From Caenorhabditis remanei (lineage: Eukaryota > Nematoda > Chromadorea > Rhabditida > Rhabditidae): 64,000 bases of DNA. The notes beneath the pieces were generated by a model, which was not told the origin of the DNA, searched no databases, and worked only from the letters and a program-made list of their open reading frames with translations. Both the position numbers and the translations under genes were made by a program. The stretch lies in contig NC_071329.1 in the NCBI RefSeq assembly GCF_010183535.1, positions 310,001-374,000 on the forward strand. The letters run 5' to 3'. Shown here one piece after another: positions 43,862-56,280 of this stretch (its first letter is position 1; the number at the start of each line of letters is the position of its first letter).

Positions 43862-44400
43862 TTATTCAAGCCGTCGTCGCTTTTCATCTGGTTGCTCATC
43901 CTCATCCTGATCATGTTTATTAGATTCGTTCAATTCTCCGGCTTCTTCTTTTTCTTCAAGGTCCACCTTTTCTTCTCCCTCTAATAATTCCAAACCACTG
44001 GTCTTTAAGCACCATCTAGCCCATCTAACGACGTCTCTCGACTCTGATGTTCTGCACAACCACCGAAACACTTCCATATGGTCAGTTTCATCTATTCTCT
44101 CAAATGACTCAATCGATTTCTGGATCTCCTTTATTTCTGATTCGATGCAATGCTTGTCACCATTGTCACCGTTCCTGGCTTCGCTCTCCTTCATTAACGC
44201 AAGCAAATAGTATATCACACTCTCCTGCTCATGAGATTGTCTATCTAGAAGGATCGGTCTGAAAATTGAGTGGTTTTTTATCTAGCATATTTAGAAATTC
44301 TTACAAAAACACTTCAGCGCAATCTTGCTTGAATATCACTTTGAACACAGACACGTCGATGTTGCTAGCTGCATCCGAACGTTGGCAATCTGGTGTATGA
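43862..44400 (-). pseudogene. ZYG-11-like C-terminal fragment
   Basis: Two exons can be read: about 44400-44305 and 44258-43862. They encode a C-terminal piece that aligns along its length with the end of the plus-strand gene next door: DVSVFK against DVSVFE, then a splice at the same place and phase, then FRWLCRTSESRDVVRWARW against FRYIVRTSDNREAVKWAKW, then an acidic tail ending EKRRRLE against AKKRKL. The upstream frame hits a stop near 44408, and no ATG or further exon is available because the opposite-strand copy starts there. The two copies are only roughly one-third identical, so the duplication is old, yet this 132-codon exon has no stop. It may be a remnant, or an active small gene with an unrecognised start. 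Confidence 0.55.
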
Positions 44401-44479
44401 ATATATCAGAACCTTTGAAGAGTTTAATTCCACTGAAACCACCACTAAGAAGATTCTGAAAAGATTAAATATCACTGAG

Positions 44480-46699
44480 ATGACAACCGACAAGAATGAT
44501 ACGTTAGATGACTTTTTTGATATTGCTATCGTTCAAAATTTGACAAAGTTGAATTTGAATAGTTTCGGTCACATGGCTTGCTGTCATGATAAAGATGAGA
44601 GAGTGCAGTTTGGTAAAGTTTTGGAAAAAATTCTCAATTCACAAAGTCAGGAGATGTTGAAAGAGATAAGGATTAATGGGGAAGATGCAATTTTCATGAA
44701 AAATTGGGTAAAAGACGTAAGTTTTTTAATGCTCTCAGCAGGTACTGAGTTCCCACCTTACAGGTATACCAGCTAATCCCATCAGTGACCAAACTACATC
44801 TCCCCTATTGTCCCCTGAGTTTGTCCCCAAACTTCACAAATCTCTGCCAGTTCAAAAATGTCACAGAACTTGATATAAGTTGTTCTGAGCTCAAGAACTT
44901 AACTGGAATATCCAACATTAAAAATCTGGAGCTTCTCAACTTAAGTAACCTGGAATTCCGGGAAAAAGAGGATGTTTTGGACTTGTTCAATTTGGAAAAA
45001 CTACGAGTTTTAAATATAAGCTCTTTTCGAAAGTGAGTTGTGCGCTTGGAAAAAGTATAAATTATTTTTTAAAGTTTTTTTCCAGCGAGGATCGTTTACA
45101 AAACTTGAAGTTGTATTTGCAATGTAAAAAATCGCTTCCACAGTTAAGATTTCTTGACTGCTCGAATAATGATATCAACTTGAAAGATCTATATGTTCTG
45201 GTAGAGACACATCCAATGCTAGAGGTGGTTTGTCTGCTTGGTAAGTACTAACGATTCGGTAGAAGCATCCATAAATCAAAACCTCTTTTACAGAAACCCC
45301 ACTGGAGAAGAATCCACAGATTGAGTTCCCTGGGCGCACTGTCGAACTGTTAACAATTGAAAACGCCCATCGTTGCCTTATATCCTTGAACTACTGTATG
45401 CAAACTATCAAATACCTAGGCGATGTCAAAAGGATTTTCAACGAATGTGCAGAATTTCTGGAAAATTTGAATGCAAGCGACCAGGATTACAAGGATTGTG
45501 TGAAGCTCATGCTCTTTTTTATCAAAAAATATAAGGATAACGAAACATATCAAGAATATTCCCTCGATTGTTTGCTGTGTGCTTGCCAGTAAGATTTGGA
45601 TTTCCAAAAATATATATAATTCGAATCGGTTTTTTTTCAGAAAAGCTCATCTTCTTGATGTCAACGAGAAACATCACCTTATCAGAACCATTTTGGATTC
45701 TTTATCTGACTATGCATGCTATGAAAACGATGCAGATGATGAGCCAATTTCCGTTGTTCATTATATTGCGTTTAACATTTTATGCAGAAAGGAAATCTGT
45801 GAAGCTTCGCCACAAGCAATCGACGCTGTCTGTAAAGGAATTGCTGATGTATTCAGATTTGCGAGTTGTGTGAGACCCTGGACGACGCCGTGGTGTTGTT
45901 TAATGCTATTGAAACAGCTGACAAGGTATGTTGAAATTAAATAAATTCTAATACAAGTTTACTTTTTAGAAAAATAACATCCCTAAATGCATTAGATGTC
46001 GCGGGGCTGAAAATTCATCTTCTCCAGATTTTTATGAAATATGACATTGAAGAAACCGGAGAAGAAACGTTTTTCGTATTGGTTCATGTCATGAATGATT
46101 TGACTTACGTCAACCGAGAAAGCCGCGCAGAAGATTTAATTCTCAGGTGTGACAAAACCATTATCCAAGGAATTATAACCACGATTGCAAACCTCGATAA
46201 CGACTCGCAAAAGAGAGACGTTTTGAATATGCTAGAGGAATATGTGAAGTTTGTTGATGTATCAGTTTTTGAGAGCTTCTTTCATAGATTTGAGGAATTT
46301 CTGATGTGAGTTTCTCCAAAAAGCATTGCTCATCTCTTTTATACTATTTCTAGGCCATCAGTTCTTGCAAAGAACACTGAGGAACAGAAAGCTGTGGTAT
46401 CCGTTCTGGGTGCAATGATGTGTTGTGAAGACCTGCAAGCCAATCCGTTGACCGAACAAACACTCAATGCGATTCTGCAATCCCTTAATTCATTTGACAT
46501 ATCTGAAGATACGGACGCCTTCAGATATATTGTGCGGACGTCAGATAACAGAGAAGCTGTAAAATGGGCAAAATGGATTTTGAAAAGCTGTGGTGTGGTG
46601 GTAGAAGAAGAGGAAGATGTGGTAAAGGTGGTTCCAGAAGAAATCGTTCCAGAAGAAGCGAGGGAAGAGGAGCCAGAAGCCAAGAAGAGAAAACTTTGA
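44480..46699 (+). CDS. ZYG-11/ZER-1-like LRR-ARM protein, N-terminally short
   Basis: Seven exons: 44480-44716 (first Met), 44764-45032, 45086-45240, 45294-45588, 45641-45925, 45970-46305 and 46354-46699; 640 residues. The open frame reaches back to about 44369 without another Met. Residues about 90-240 are leucine-rich repeats (LTKLNLNSF, VTKLHLPYC, VTELDISCS, LELLNLSNL, LRFLDCSNN). The rest is helical and ARM-like, ending in an acidic tail and KKRKL. This is the layout of ZYG-11 family proteins, substrate receptors of CUL-2 ubiquitin ligases, to which C. elegans ZEEL-1 is also related. In that family a VHL-box near the N-terminus binds elongin C and CUL-2; none is visible, because the gene stops at the head-to-head junction with the fragment at 43862-44400. 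It may thus be a decoy, depend on an undetected exon, or be decaying. Confidence 0.72.
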
Positions 46700-46912
46700 T
46701 AACTTCTTTAACTTTTCCATTTATTTGTTCTTGATTCGAACCCCCAACTAAGATTTTTATTTCATTTAAAAAGTGCAATTTGAACCTGAAAACAAAACTA
46801 TGATATCACAAGTCTCTATATCATTTGAAATGTATCCTTTATTTACAGAAAAAAACGAACAGATATAATTTTCGGTGCATAATCTGAAAGTATTATAACT
46901 CAAAAACCAAAA

Positions 46913-49492
46913 TTATTCTTCCTGAATCAACATAACACTATTGTTAAGTGGAACTGTCAAATGTGCACTACTCTGTGACGCCTTGATACTTCCCATCGCC
47001 ACCGATAACACCACTCGATCCAAGCCGGTGCCAACTGATCTCACACGTCGTTCACCTTTTTTGTTCGGCGCCTGAAAGCGAATAGCAGTGTTATCATAAA
47101 TAGGTTCAGCACCACAAGTACAGTAATCCCATGCCAAAAGGAGTTACTACATGGTTACGAATAAGGAAAATCAGAAAATCGGAAGGAAATTAAAAAGGTG
47201 AGAGCATAAAGTGTGTCTTACCACTGGACTCGGTATCACTTCGTCTGGTTTTGTCTGAATCTGCATTTCTTCATAGTAACTATGTCAGTTCTAACTAGGG
47301 AAAAGTATATGTCATGTGCAAAAACTCACATCATATATCATGTAGCCGCTACCGGTGTCACAGTAGCGTACTGTAGTCGCTCGACATCGTTTACTTCCGA
47401 GACCCTGAAATATAGCGATAGAAAAATTAAGAAGACATGCGGAGAAGTGGGTAGTGGCATCCTAGAATCCCCTTCCTTCTAGAATCCTTCACTTACCGTA
47501 TATGGTTTGATATTCAGATGCGTCAGCACACAATTATCCACGTAATCCAGCACTTCACACCGAATCCTCGCATTGCACACCAAATAAATCGGTAGCCGAC
47601 AGGCGCTTGCAACGACGGTCAGCAGAGATACAAGATCCGAAGACAATGTATACAACGGACGGATATTTTCAGACAACAACGATTCCTTGTCCACCAGCTC
47701 CCAAGTGTAGACCACAACGTTGAGAAGGTTGGATGCCAGATAGGAGCATGTGACGGCGACTAACATCAATGTGGCGGCACGGATGTTTTGACGATGTTCA
47801 GATGTGGCAAACCGAAAGAGTTTTGCGCCGAGGTGTTGGATACGGAGACGATGCATTATTGCGAAGTTAAGATAGAAGCACATGATGAAGGGAAGAGCCA
47901 CTGTGAGCAAGTTGCGGAACCAGAACTGAAAATAGGGAGTGAAAGCTTACAGTGTGTAAGGTATACGGTAACCCTTTTGTACCCGGTGACGCATCGTCAT
48001 CCCATCGGGATACTTCCGGGTCTTAGGCAAGCCAATTCCCAAAAACTTCCCATTCATATTATCACAACACAGTTCTTACAACTGCGCTCCACCAAAATCT
48101 GTCTATTTTTCTCTGAGTCTCTCAATTTCGCACGCAACTTTCTTTGGTTTCGGTAGAGCGTGGTTGTAAGGCGCGTGCTGTGCTAATAATATTCCTCGCA
48201 CTCACCTTGTACGCAGTCTTGTAAGGCTCCGACTCTGAAAACTCTGAAGGAATCGCTGTCAGGGAAGTAACACCGGTGCAGTTTGCGTTGGGAACAACCT
48301 GAATTAAAACTATACATAGATTCTGAAAAATCTTTGGTCAACAAACCTCAACCTCAAAATACATTGGTCCCTTTGCCACAATGGCAATACAAAGACAGGC
48401 GACAATTATGATGAGGCGATGGTGTCTCGCGAATTGGCAAGCAATTTTTGAGATGGTTATGTATCTGAAAACTTTTGTCAGAGGGGAGGAGTTTTGGTTT
48501 TAAATTACCTTTCAAACGCGGCCGCACAAATCAAAAATGCCGATGTTGAGATAAAGACATGAGAAATGGTGATCATAATTCTCATATAAGACCACCAGGC
48601 GGCTGCCAACCATTCCGATGCAAAATAGTCCATATACAGATTCACAGGGAATAACAGAATGTACGAAGCTGACAAGAAAATGTCTGCTACTGATAGAAAC
48701 ATGAGGTAGATCAAATGAGAATGTCGATGACGTGGATTTCGAAAGAGAACGACGAAAAGAAACGTGTTGAAGCAGACCGAGATGAACGCGATCACAGCGC
48801 CAACCACACCGACTAGCATGAGTCTGAAAACGGTTTTTCTTTTTTGTTAAATCCCTCAAAATGTTGAATTTTATACGAGACATCATGCAAAAACCGGAGT
48901 CATGTTTCATTGGTTATAAATAATTTAAAATTTTCTTGTGAATAAATATAGTCACTTTTCTTGATTAATCGTGTATATTGACATAGGGGAACATCGAGAT
49001 CAAAAATTTGCGAGCATGAACAGAATCTTAGAATTTTTTCGATTTTACAAATCAAGGTTCTAAAAAATTGGTTTTCGAAGTGATTTACTTTTTTCTCTAT
49101 ATTTTTAGCTATATTTCAAATAAAGTTTATGCAAAACGGACAGTAGAGATTCACAACCAATCACCGCTAGTGTATGTATAAGTAGAATCTTAGAATTTGA
49201 GCCTGGCAAATCGATTTTTGAACTCCGGAGCTAGAATTACAAAAGATTGTATTACCATCGTATTCAGAATAGTCGAAACTAACTTCGAGTAAATTTTCAG
49301 CAAACTTTCAAACATTTAATAAAGGGAGTTTCCTTGTGGGACTAGAATTAGTCTAAGCTTGGAGCCTAATCCTTTACATATATTTCCCCCCACTCACCTA
49401 TTAAACTCGGGCGGGATAATTGAGCAATTCATTTCCCACCATTCATCCTCGTATGAAAGCACACTTTCAGTTTCCGTGTCCTCCTCTGCCAT
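46913..49492 (-). CDS. Peptide-type rhodopsin-family GPCR
   Basis: Eight exons in transcript order: 49492-49398, 48823-48509, 48464-48347, 48298-48206, 47925-47497, 47404-47330, 47254-47222 and 47071-46913; 438 residues. The ATG (MAEEDTETES) lies about 20 bases after a TTTTCAG acceptor. Seven membrane segments are visible: TM1 with Asn (VCFNTFLF), TM2 with Asp (LSVADIFL), TM3 ending in AAFERYI (the ERY form of the DRY motif), TM4, an extracellular loop with NCT glycosylation site and Cys, TM5 (LTVALPFIMCFYLN), TM6, and TM7 with RLPIYLVCNARIR. The TM7 wording RLPIY is typical of nematode FMRFamide-like peptide receptors, so a neuropeptide ligand is likely, though unnamed. The tail (about 100 residues over four small exons) is basic and ends LIQEE. 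Coupling cannot be read from sequence. Confidence 0.88.
48059..48190. repeat. MITE-like element, family A, in GPCR intron
   Basis: The ends are CAGTTCTTACAACTGCGCTC at the left and GTAGAGCGTGGTTGTAAGG at the right, within ATTAT...ATAAT borders suggesting a short target duplication. The interior has TTTCTCTGAGTCTCTCAATT, shared with the copies at 56281, 57651 and 62401. Confidence 0.75.
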
Positions 49493-50024
49493 GATTGAGT
49501 AAATGTGATTCCTGAAAATCTCAATATTCAGAATTTAGAAAAAAAAGAAGAATGTGAAGAAACGGGCGGGAAAATGAGACAAAAAATTCAATTAAAAGAT
49601 AGCGAGACCTCCCTCTCTTTCTCGAATAGTGTTGCGGGGGTCAAAATGTAATTTAAATTTTTAAACAGTTTTTGAGAAGAATAAACATGAAATAATATAA
49701 AATTTAAGAAGAATATCGCGTGTTGGCCGAATAAAGTGACAAATGTTGCAACATTTGAGTGATTAAAAGAAAAAAACGGGATGTAAAGAATAAGGAGAGA
49801 GTAAACAATTAGTAATGCGAAAAATGGGAAGGACAACAAGAAAAAAGAAACTTGGAAAATGTTAACAGGTCAACTTGTAATTTAATTGTGATTTTATTGG
49901 TTCATGGCTCTGTGGGAATCTGAAAATTGAGCGTGAACTGAATTCATAGACGTGATATTGCAGTACCCTAACAAAAGAAGGAAGTCTGGGCTTTCAAACA
50001 ATCTATATATAAATTTGGTCATAA

Positions 50025-50326
50025 TTTCGACTACGGGGAGTCCAATTCTGCAATCAAAACCGGCTAAATGTCTCTGCGAGCCGAGTTATGAGCTCTCAAA
50101 GTTTCAATATGATTAAGCTTTTTTTACATGAAATTCCATTTGTGTTCCCCAGCGGTTTACTTGTGTTCGAACGTTGCAAAAATAAAAAATCTTGTGTATA
50201 CCATTTGCGATTCTGAATTCCAAAAAAAAAAGCTTAACCATATGAACAGGTTAAGAGCTCATAACTCGGCTCACAGAGACATTTAGCCTGTTTTGATTGC
50301 AGAATCGGACTCCCCGTAGTCGAAAG
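50025..50326. repeat. Foldback element, about 300 bases
   Basis: TTTCGACTACGGGGAGTCCA at the left mirrors TGGACTCCCCGTAGTCGAAA-like sequence at the right (one mismatch), and the match continues through AAAACCGGCTAAATGTCTCT and GAGCCGAGTTATGAGCTC. Arms are about 110 bases with a loop of about 80. Related single arms are at 14380, 25790, 29240 and 59410. Confidence 0.75.
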
Positions 50327-53274
50327 TACCTATAACAATACTTTAAATATTCCAAGTCAAGCCAATACACCAAAAGAAACCAGATCAAAACTCGAATAAA
50401 AGAAGACGACCTCCCAAACCCAGAGAAAGAAGAAGATTTGTGGTCAAGAAAAAAGGGAGAAGATAAATGGTCACTGATTGTGCAATGACTACATTGTCCC
50501 CCTTTCCATGCTCTTTGCCATTTCATCCAAATACTGAGAGAAAAAAAAGAGTTCCTGAATGAACACTCACTTCGAATTGTTTTCCAAAACGATGATTGTT
50601 TTGTTTTTTGAAATGAAAAAAAAGAGGAGGAAGGGTACCTTTGTCGGAATAGAGCAGCACAATATGAGAATAAATAATAGTGATGGAAAAAGGGGGCGGT
50701 GTGCTAAGAATGAGAAGGAAACGAGTAGGTGAATGGAAGAGTTGGGATCTTGTAAGGGATCATGTTCAGTTAGAGGTGAGTTTTTTGGAGGTTTGGTGGT
50801 AAGAGCTGCAATAAACCTTTAAAATGTCAGTCTAGTAGGCAAAAACGAATTTCACTAGCTGATATCTGCTATGCTGAAGGCCGAATTACTATCAACTCTG
50901 ATGAGGGCCCCTAAAAAGTAATAAGCAGAACTATGTGGTTTCTCTGACACCAAAACCTGTCAAAAACACAAAATATACACTACTTCCTCTTGCTCATTAT
51001 GTATACGTTTCCCACGACCACCGAAACTTTTTTTATTCCAAAAAGTCAAGTATTTTCTATTTCTTAGAATATATCTGGCCACCACTTGAGAATCCGTTAT
51101 GTGATGTCATGTGAATGCAGTGAAAGATCAGATTCCTAGAACCATGGCTTCTCATTTGAACTAAAACAAAAAACAGAAATTTCCATTGACTTTTTGGTTT
51201 TCAGACAAAGGAGTACTTTTTCTAAGGAATTTTGGACGTTTCGGGTAAACAATTTTTTGGAAGAGGGGAAGAGTGATAATTACCATTTTGATGATGCAAG
51301 CAGGGGGAGAAATGTCTCTAGGGAGTTATAGGGGTGAAAAGCTGAAACTAGTTTTAGTTAATTTTGAATATGAAACATGCTTACGTTCTACCGCATAGTT
51401 ACCTAATAGATATGACACGAAGAGTTTGACTAGACTAAAAAATCGCTCATGCAGCAAAACTGCAAAATGGGCGTGGTCTAACGTTTTCTTAACGGCTTTT
51501 CCATGCTATTAAGTATTCGAAGGACATCATTTCAAGGCTAAAAAGTTGCCTAGAATTGGACTTGATACGGATTAGAACTATTAGAATTGGCAGAAACTCT
51601 AGTGGGCACACGTAGTATTTAAGTTATTAGACAAAACGCTGGAAGTAGGTGTGGCCTAATAATCGAAAAAGCTGTAGATTTACATGATTAATTCTTGATT
51701 TTTGGCGTCTAGAACGTTTTTAAACTGGAAAAATCAAAGATGCCATTGGCACGCAGTTGACAGGTTAATTGAGGACTATGCTTCCAAAAGTGGGCGTGTC
51801 CTAAATCGTTTTTGAAGAAACTGCAAAAGAATCTCGGAGGTCATAGAACCTATCTCTCGTCATTCGGACAAGGCGGAAACAGAAAATAAATCAGTGTTAA
51901 CCAAGAGTTCGATTAGCCAAAACAGAAAACAAGAAAAAACACACACATATAGAGCAAATGTGGACAGAAAAATCTGAAAAACAAGCATTAGGATGGGTGG
52001 GGGACCTTCTCTATCTGGAGGAGAAGCACAATAACTCTTATTTAGTGAAGAAGATGGGAAAGGGAGGAGATAAATCGAATCAAAAGGCGAGAGGGTCCTC
52101 CGCCTCATAGATGATGTTGATAGCATTGAATTGAGAAGAAAAAAAGAGAAGAAGAAGGGTTAGAAGACGTCACCACATGGTATTCTGGAGAAGAAGAAGA
52201 AGGGGAGGAGAATGTCATGGGTCTAGGATAAATAGGAAGGAAGTGGGTTTCTGGAGATTAGATATTGAAAGAAATCCGGATAGGTGGACAGTGGTTAAAC
52301 AGGTCAACCCTCAGATAGCTTTTTACCGTTCTAGGTCGTCGGCACTTTCAGAAGAGGAAAATTCGCAATAGGAGTTCAGAAACTCTTCTCTGAAGAAGTT
52401 GGGTCCAAGTACGCTTATTACTGAAAGGGTTAAAGATAATTGTGAGGTCATGAACGATTTTGAAAATGTTTTCGAATTCTATTAAAACTTTGATCTTGTT
52501 TTTCTCAAATACCAGACCCCTAGGACAAAAACTAAATATATATTTGAAAGCAGTGTTTTCTCAACTTCCCCAATTATATAGGTGACGTCCTATATCTCCC
52601 AACTGACTCTGCAGTTTTTCCTAGTGGGGGTGCCCTTTCTCTATTTGTTTTAATTTAGTTAAGTCAAAGACAGTAACATTAACGTATAATTAAGTCGAGT
52701 CAATTTCAATACCTAAACAAATTACTGACTACTGTACCTTCTATATAAGCTAAACAGTTTCCAGTAATTTCAACGACTTCTAAGTACATTGAATGACAAA
52801 GTAACTCACATTGCTAAAGGGCTCCAAACAGGCAAAACGCACTTATGAAGCCTCCCTGACTCACAAAGAAACAAAAAAGCGAGTCTACTCATAAGAAAAG
52901 TATATCTGACAAGGGCACGTCTCCTTTCTTTTCTCATTTTCTCAGGGTTTTTTTCTCTCAACCTAAATAACTACCCAGATATCTAACTTCCTATCTAAGA
53001 ATATGTCTGCTTGAAATATCCGGTGGTAACAGGTAAGAAAAACGTTATGCAGCATATAAACAAGAAAAAATACTTCCTTTTTTGCAAACAAAATTCTAAG
53101 AATGCTGAAATTTTGCTTGAGGGCGATCTGGTTACGTACGCTGGCGTTAATGAGCAAACAGTAGTGAATCATTTTAAGGGAAATATAAAATTATGAAATA
53201 AAATAGGGATGTTACAATATTTGAATCAAATATCTGAATTTGACGCTTACCAAAAGTTTATGAATTTCAGCGGT

Positions 53275-53622
53275 TTTCAGTTGAAAATGACCAACTTTGT
53301 GAGGATGTCTTGGTATTCCTGATTGATCCAGAAGGACAATTTTGTTTGGATCATACAGAGCAAAAGTAGAACTATATTTTTGTAGTTGACCATTTTTTTG
53401 TACGAGCACTCTCTAGCAACTAACAGGCCGGAGAACGAAATATGTTAATTCGAAAAAAAAAATTCTCCGGCTTGTAAGTTGCTAGAGACTGCTCGTACAA
53501 AAAAATGGTCAACTACAAAAATAAAATTCTACTTTTGACCTGTATAGTGCATTTAAAATGTTCCTTATGCGTCAATCAGAAATACCGAGACATCCTCTCA
53601 AAGTTGATCATTTTCAACTAAA
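53275..53622. repeat. Foldback element with long arms
   Basis: The left arm (TTTTCAGTTGAAAATGACCA onward, including TAGTTGACCATTTTTTTGTA) is mirrored by the right arm (TACAAAAAAATGGTCAACTA to GATCATTTTCAACTAAAG). The inner CGGAGAACGAA/TTCTCCGG pair lies next to the loop. Two diverged relatives are at 12361 and 30669. Confidence 0.75.
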
Positions 53623-54978
53623 GTTAATAACCATATTTCCCCTATACAGATCATCTAGTGGACATCTGAACTATCAGATGCACAGAAACATTAGCATGCA
53701 GAAATACACCAACTCCTACCACCTAACTACTCCATTTTGCTCTTCTCTTCTACGTATCCCAAAAATTTCGCCAATTAACACTCCGCCCACCTCCATCAGC
53801 CCAAAACAAAAAGAGTCCCCCATTTTTCCAATTAACTTCTTTTTCGTTCGTTTCTTCCAAAAATTCATGACTTTTCGTAAACTCATTTACCCCACTTTCA
53901 AGGAGAGCACAATTTCCTCTCAGTTTTTTAAAAGTCTCCCTGACAAAAAGTTTATGGAACGGAAATTCAAAATAGTAATCTTCTGAAGGAACGATTGAGG
54001 AAATGACATTTTTTTCAAAAACTTGAAAAAATATATGAAGGTACTCAGACGGAGGCTCTCGTGCAAACTGAAAGAAATTTTTCTTTTTCTCTTTTATGAA
54101 TGTCTTAAGGGGGCGGGAAGAAAAATAATATGAATAGAGAAGAATGGATGAGGTGAGAGGAGGGAATAATAATAAATGATTCCGGTATTTCCTTTTTTTT
54201 GAAAAATAAATAGTAATGGAAGATCCAAATGTCTGGGGTAAGTCTGTATATGTGTCCATTTTGTAGTTTTGATAATCAATCTGTGCATCCAGGCGTCCAG
54301 ATGTCTGAACGCTTTTACCTCTTTACAGTCTATCTTTATATCAGTTTTATGAGTCTTAGAAGTCATCGTGGTTATAATTAATCCAATACTCAAAACAGCA
54401 TGGTACCCTTCTCTGTCTGTTCCTTTCCTATCGCAACTCCTTCCAGTTCAAAAAAGTTGAAAAAATAACATGTATGTGTGAATGAACACATCAATTCATG
54501 AGTTCTCTTTTGCACTCAGAAAATTGAATTGTGTGAGAATCGAGTGTGTGTGTATGTGACTAAGAGATGAAAAAAGAAGACATGTTCAAGTATTTTTCAA
54601 GATTTTCTATCCTTCAAAAAAAAATAACATGATAGAACTTTTTTGTGGCAAATGGATGAAAAAAAACTTTCGAATCATGTCAGTTCATTCTATCTCAATG
54701 AGAAGCTGACAAGAGGGCATTTGGATTTCTAGACGGGGTAGCATGATGACTTGAATATTCAATCAATTATATAAAAACAGCTTTTTCAGATTTCCAGACA
54801 TGCATTGTTCTAGCAAGCAAGGATTCTAACTACAGTATCTACTAAGATTTACTAAAGTAAACCTCACCCTAGAAAAGTGTAGCTTACCACCAGACTGTCC
54901 GGATAAGTCTACCCTGTTCTGACACAAGATGGTTTTGATAATTTTTTATGTAAAATTTTGTACTGTTCATAGAAAAAT

Positions 54979-55384
54979 ATGTGGGAGAACGCCGTGACGG
55001 TATCTACAATTTCCCAGCCGGAGCTATCAAAAAATGAGTCCTTGAAATCTACCAGCGGAGCTTGCGACACTATATACAAGTTGGAGGCAGTACGAAAGCT
55101 CAGCTCATCGGAGCCCATCGGGATCCGGAAAATCAGGAGTGAGTCTTACGAACAAGGTTCAGGCACTAGGGTTGTTCCTGGTAAGCGTTATAGAAATTGA
55201 CGATTCAAACATCGTGTCAACACTAAAACTCATCCAGTTTAAAAAACAAAATTAAGGACATCTGGATGGACACACAGACAGACGAAACAGACATCGAACA
55301 AAATATATTAGTCACCTCCAAAAATCTCTGTGCTTTTCCCCAGCACCCCTTCAACCACTTGTCACATCACTCAAGAACAATTAA
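54979..55384 (+). CDS. Possible small gene, 80 residues
   Basis: Two exons, 54979-55180 and 55344-55384, give an 80-residue protein from MWENAVTV to TSLKNN. Support: the ATG comes seven bases after a TGTTCATAG acceptor (possible trans-splice), the exon ends on GTAAGC, the next begins after TTTTCCCCAG, and the phase carries over. The base composition of exon 1 is more GC-rich than its surroundings. It is hydrophilic, rich in Ser, Glu and Lys, with one Cys and no signal peptide or membrane segment. An internal GTGAGT at 55139 could give a shorter first exon. No family is recognised. A minus-strand frame overlaps, but it has no comparable splice signals. Confidence 0.42.
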
Positions 55385-55869
55385 CACAAATTTCTCGATT
55401 GAATAGACCTCGCCTAAACGGACCGCCCGAAAACCAAAGAGGAAAGGACCAGGAAGCACAAATCCGTTCATTTTATAGGCTTCCTTACAGAAAATATTCC
55501 AAGAAATCCGAAATACTTGGAAAATTCACGACGAAAAAAAAAAGAGCGCAAGAAGCCCCGCCCCTTCTCTTTTTCGGGCGGTTCGGCTCATTGCGTGCTT
55601 ATGGATGATTACTTGGAATGGAGAGAAAGAGGACCAAACGAGTCTTCTTTTTAGGTCAAAAAGTCAGTAGAACAATAGGAAGATTATGAGAGAGAGGAGT
55701 ACGTGCAGTGGGGGATACTATGTATGTGAAAACAAGGAAAATGTAGACAAAGGCTGTAACTTTCAAGGAAGACAGACTATGAACGACATAGTTGTGAATT
55801 ACAAATAAAGAAGTCAAAAAACCAGTAATTATTGAAACAACAAAGTTACTCATGATATACAGTTTTCAA

Positions 55870-55882
55870 GGGGGGGGGGGGG
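55870..55882 (+). repeat. Poly-G tract, 13 bases
   Basis: Thirteen consecutive G. Such tracts can form G-quadruplexes and in C. elegans are deleted in mutants of the DOG-1 (FANCJ) helicase. Confidence 0.9.
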
Positions 55883-56045
55883 CAAACCAGGCCTGAGCAT
55901 ACCTTAAAAACTCTACTTAAGGTACCGTGCACCGCAGAAAGCGATAGATGTTCTAACCTTTTCATAGCTCAGATTTTTTAATCAAATTTCTTATTAATAA
56001 ACTTTTCACCTGTAGGGTCTGGACTATTTGATAGAAATTGAGAAA

Positions 56046-56230
56046 AAATCTTATCCGAGAGGACTACACGACATCGCGGAAAACTACTTTTCCACGACGG
56101 CTCATTTTGAGTAAAACACTGGAATTGAAGTATTTAGTGCGATTTTTGGTATATGCGTCAATGAGAAAAGTTTCTTAGAATTATCTAAAGTATCGGATTC
56201 GGCACTGAAAAATATGATTTCAGTCCTCCT
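56046..56230. repeat. Half of a family B palindrome
   Basis: It matches the right arm of 34843-35288 (CCGAGAGGACTACACG through AAAAGTTTCTTAGAATT to CAGTCCTCCT) without the left arm, so it cannot fold back on itself. Confidence 0.7.
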
Positions 56231-56280
56231 AAGCGAGTTTTGGACATCCGGATACGCCGACACACGGACGGAGGAATTCC

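Larger units (their letters stand above)
49493..54978. other. Interval downstream of the GPCR promoter
   Basis: There are 5.5 kb without a supportable gene. It holds the GPCR upstream region, a half element (49190-49276 just inside the GPCR first intron), and the large foldbacks at 50025 and 53275. Frames at 53558-53986 and 53750-54259 lack splice partners and domains. Confidence 0.5.

Noticed and set aside
48235..48274. A 40-base intron inside the GPCR extracellular loop 2 exon
   Set aside because: It first seemed needed to avoid a stop, but on recounting the bases the exon 48206-48298 is 93 long and open in the right frame.
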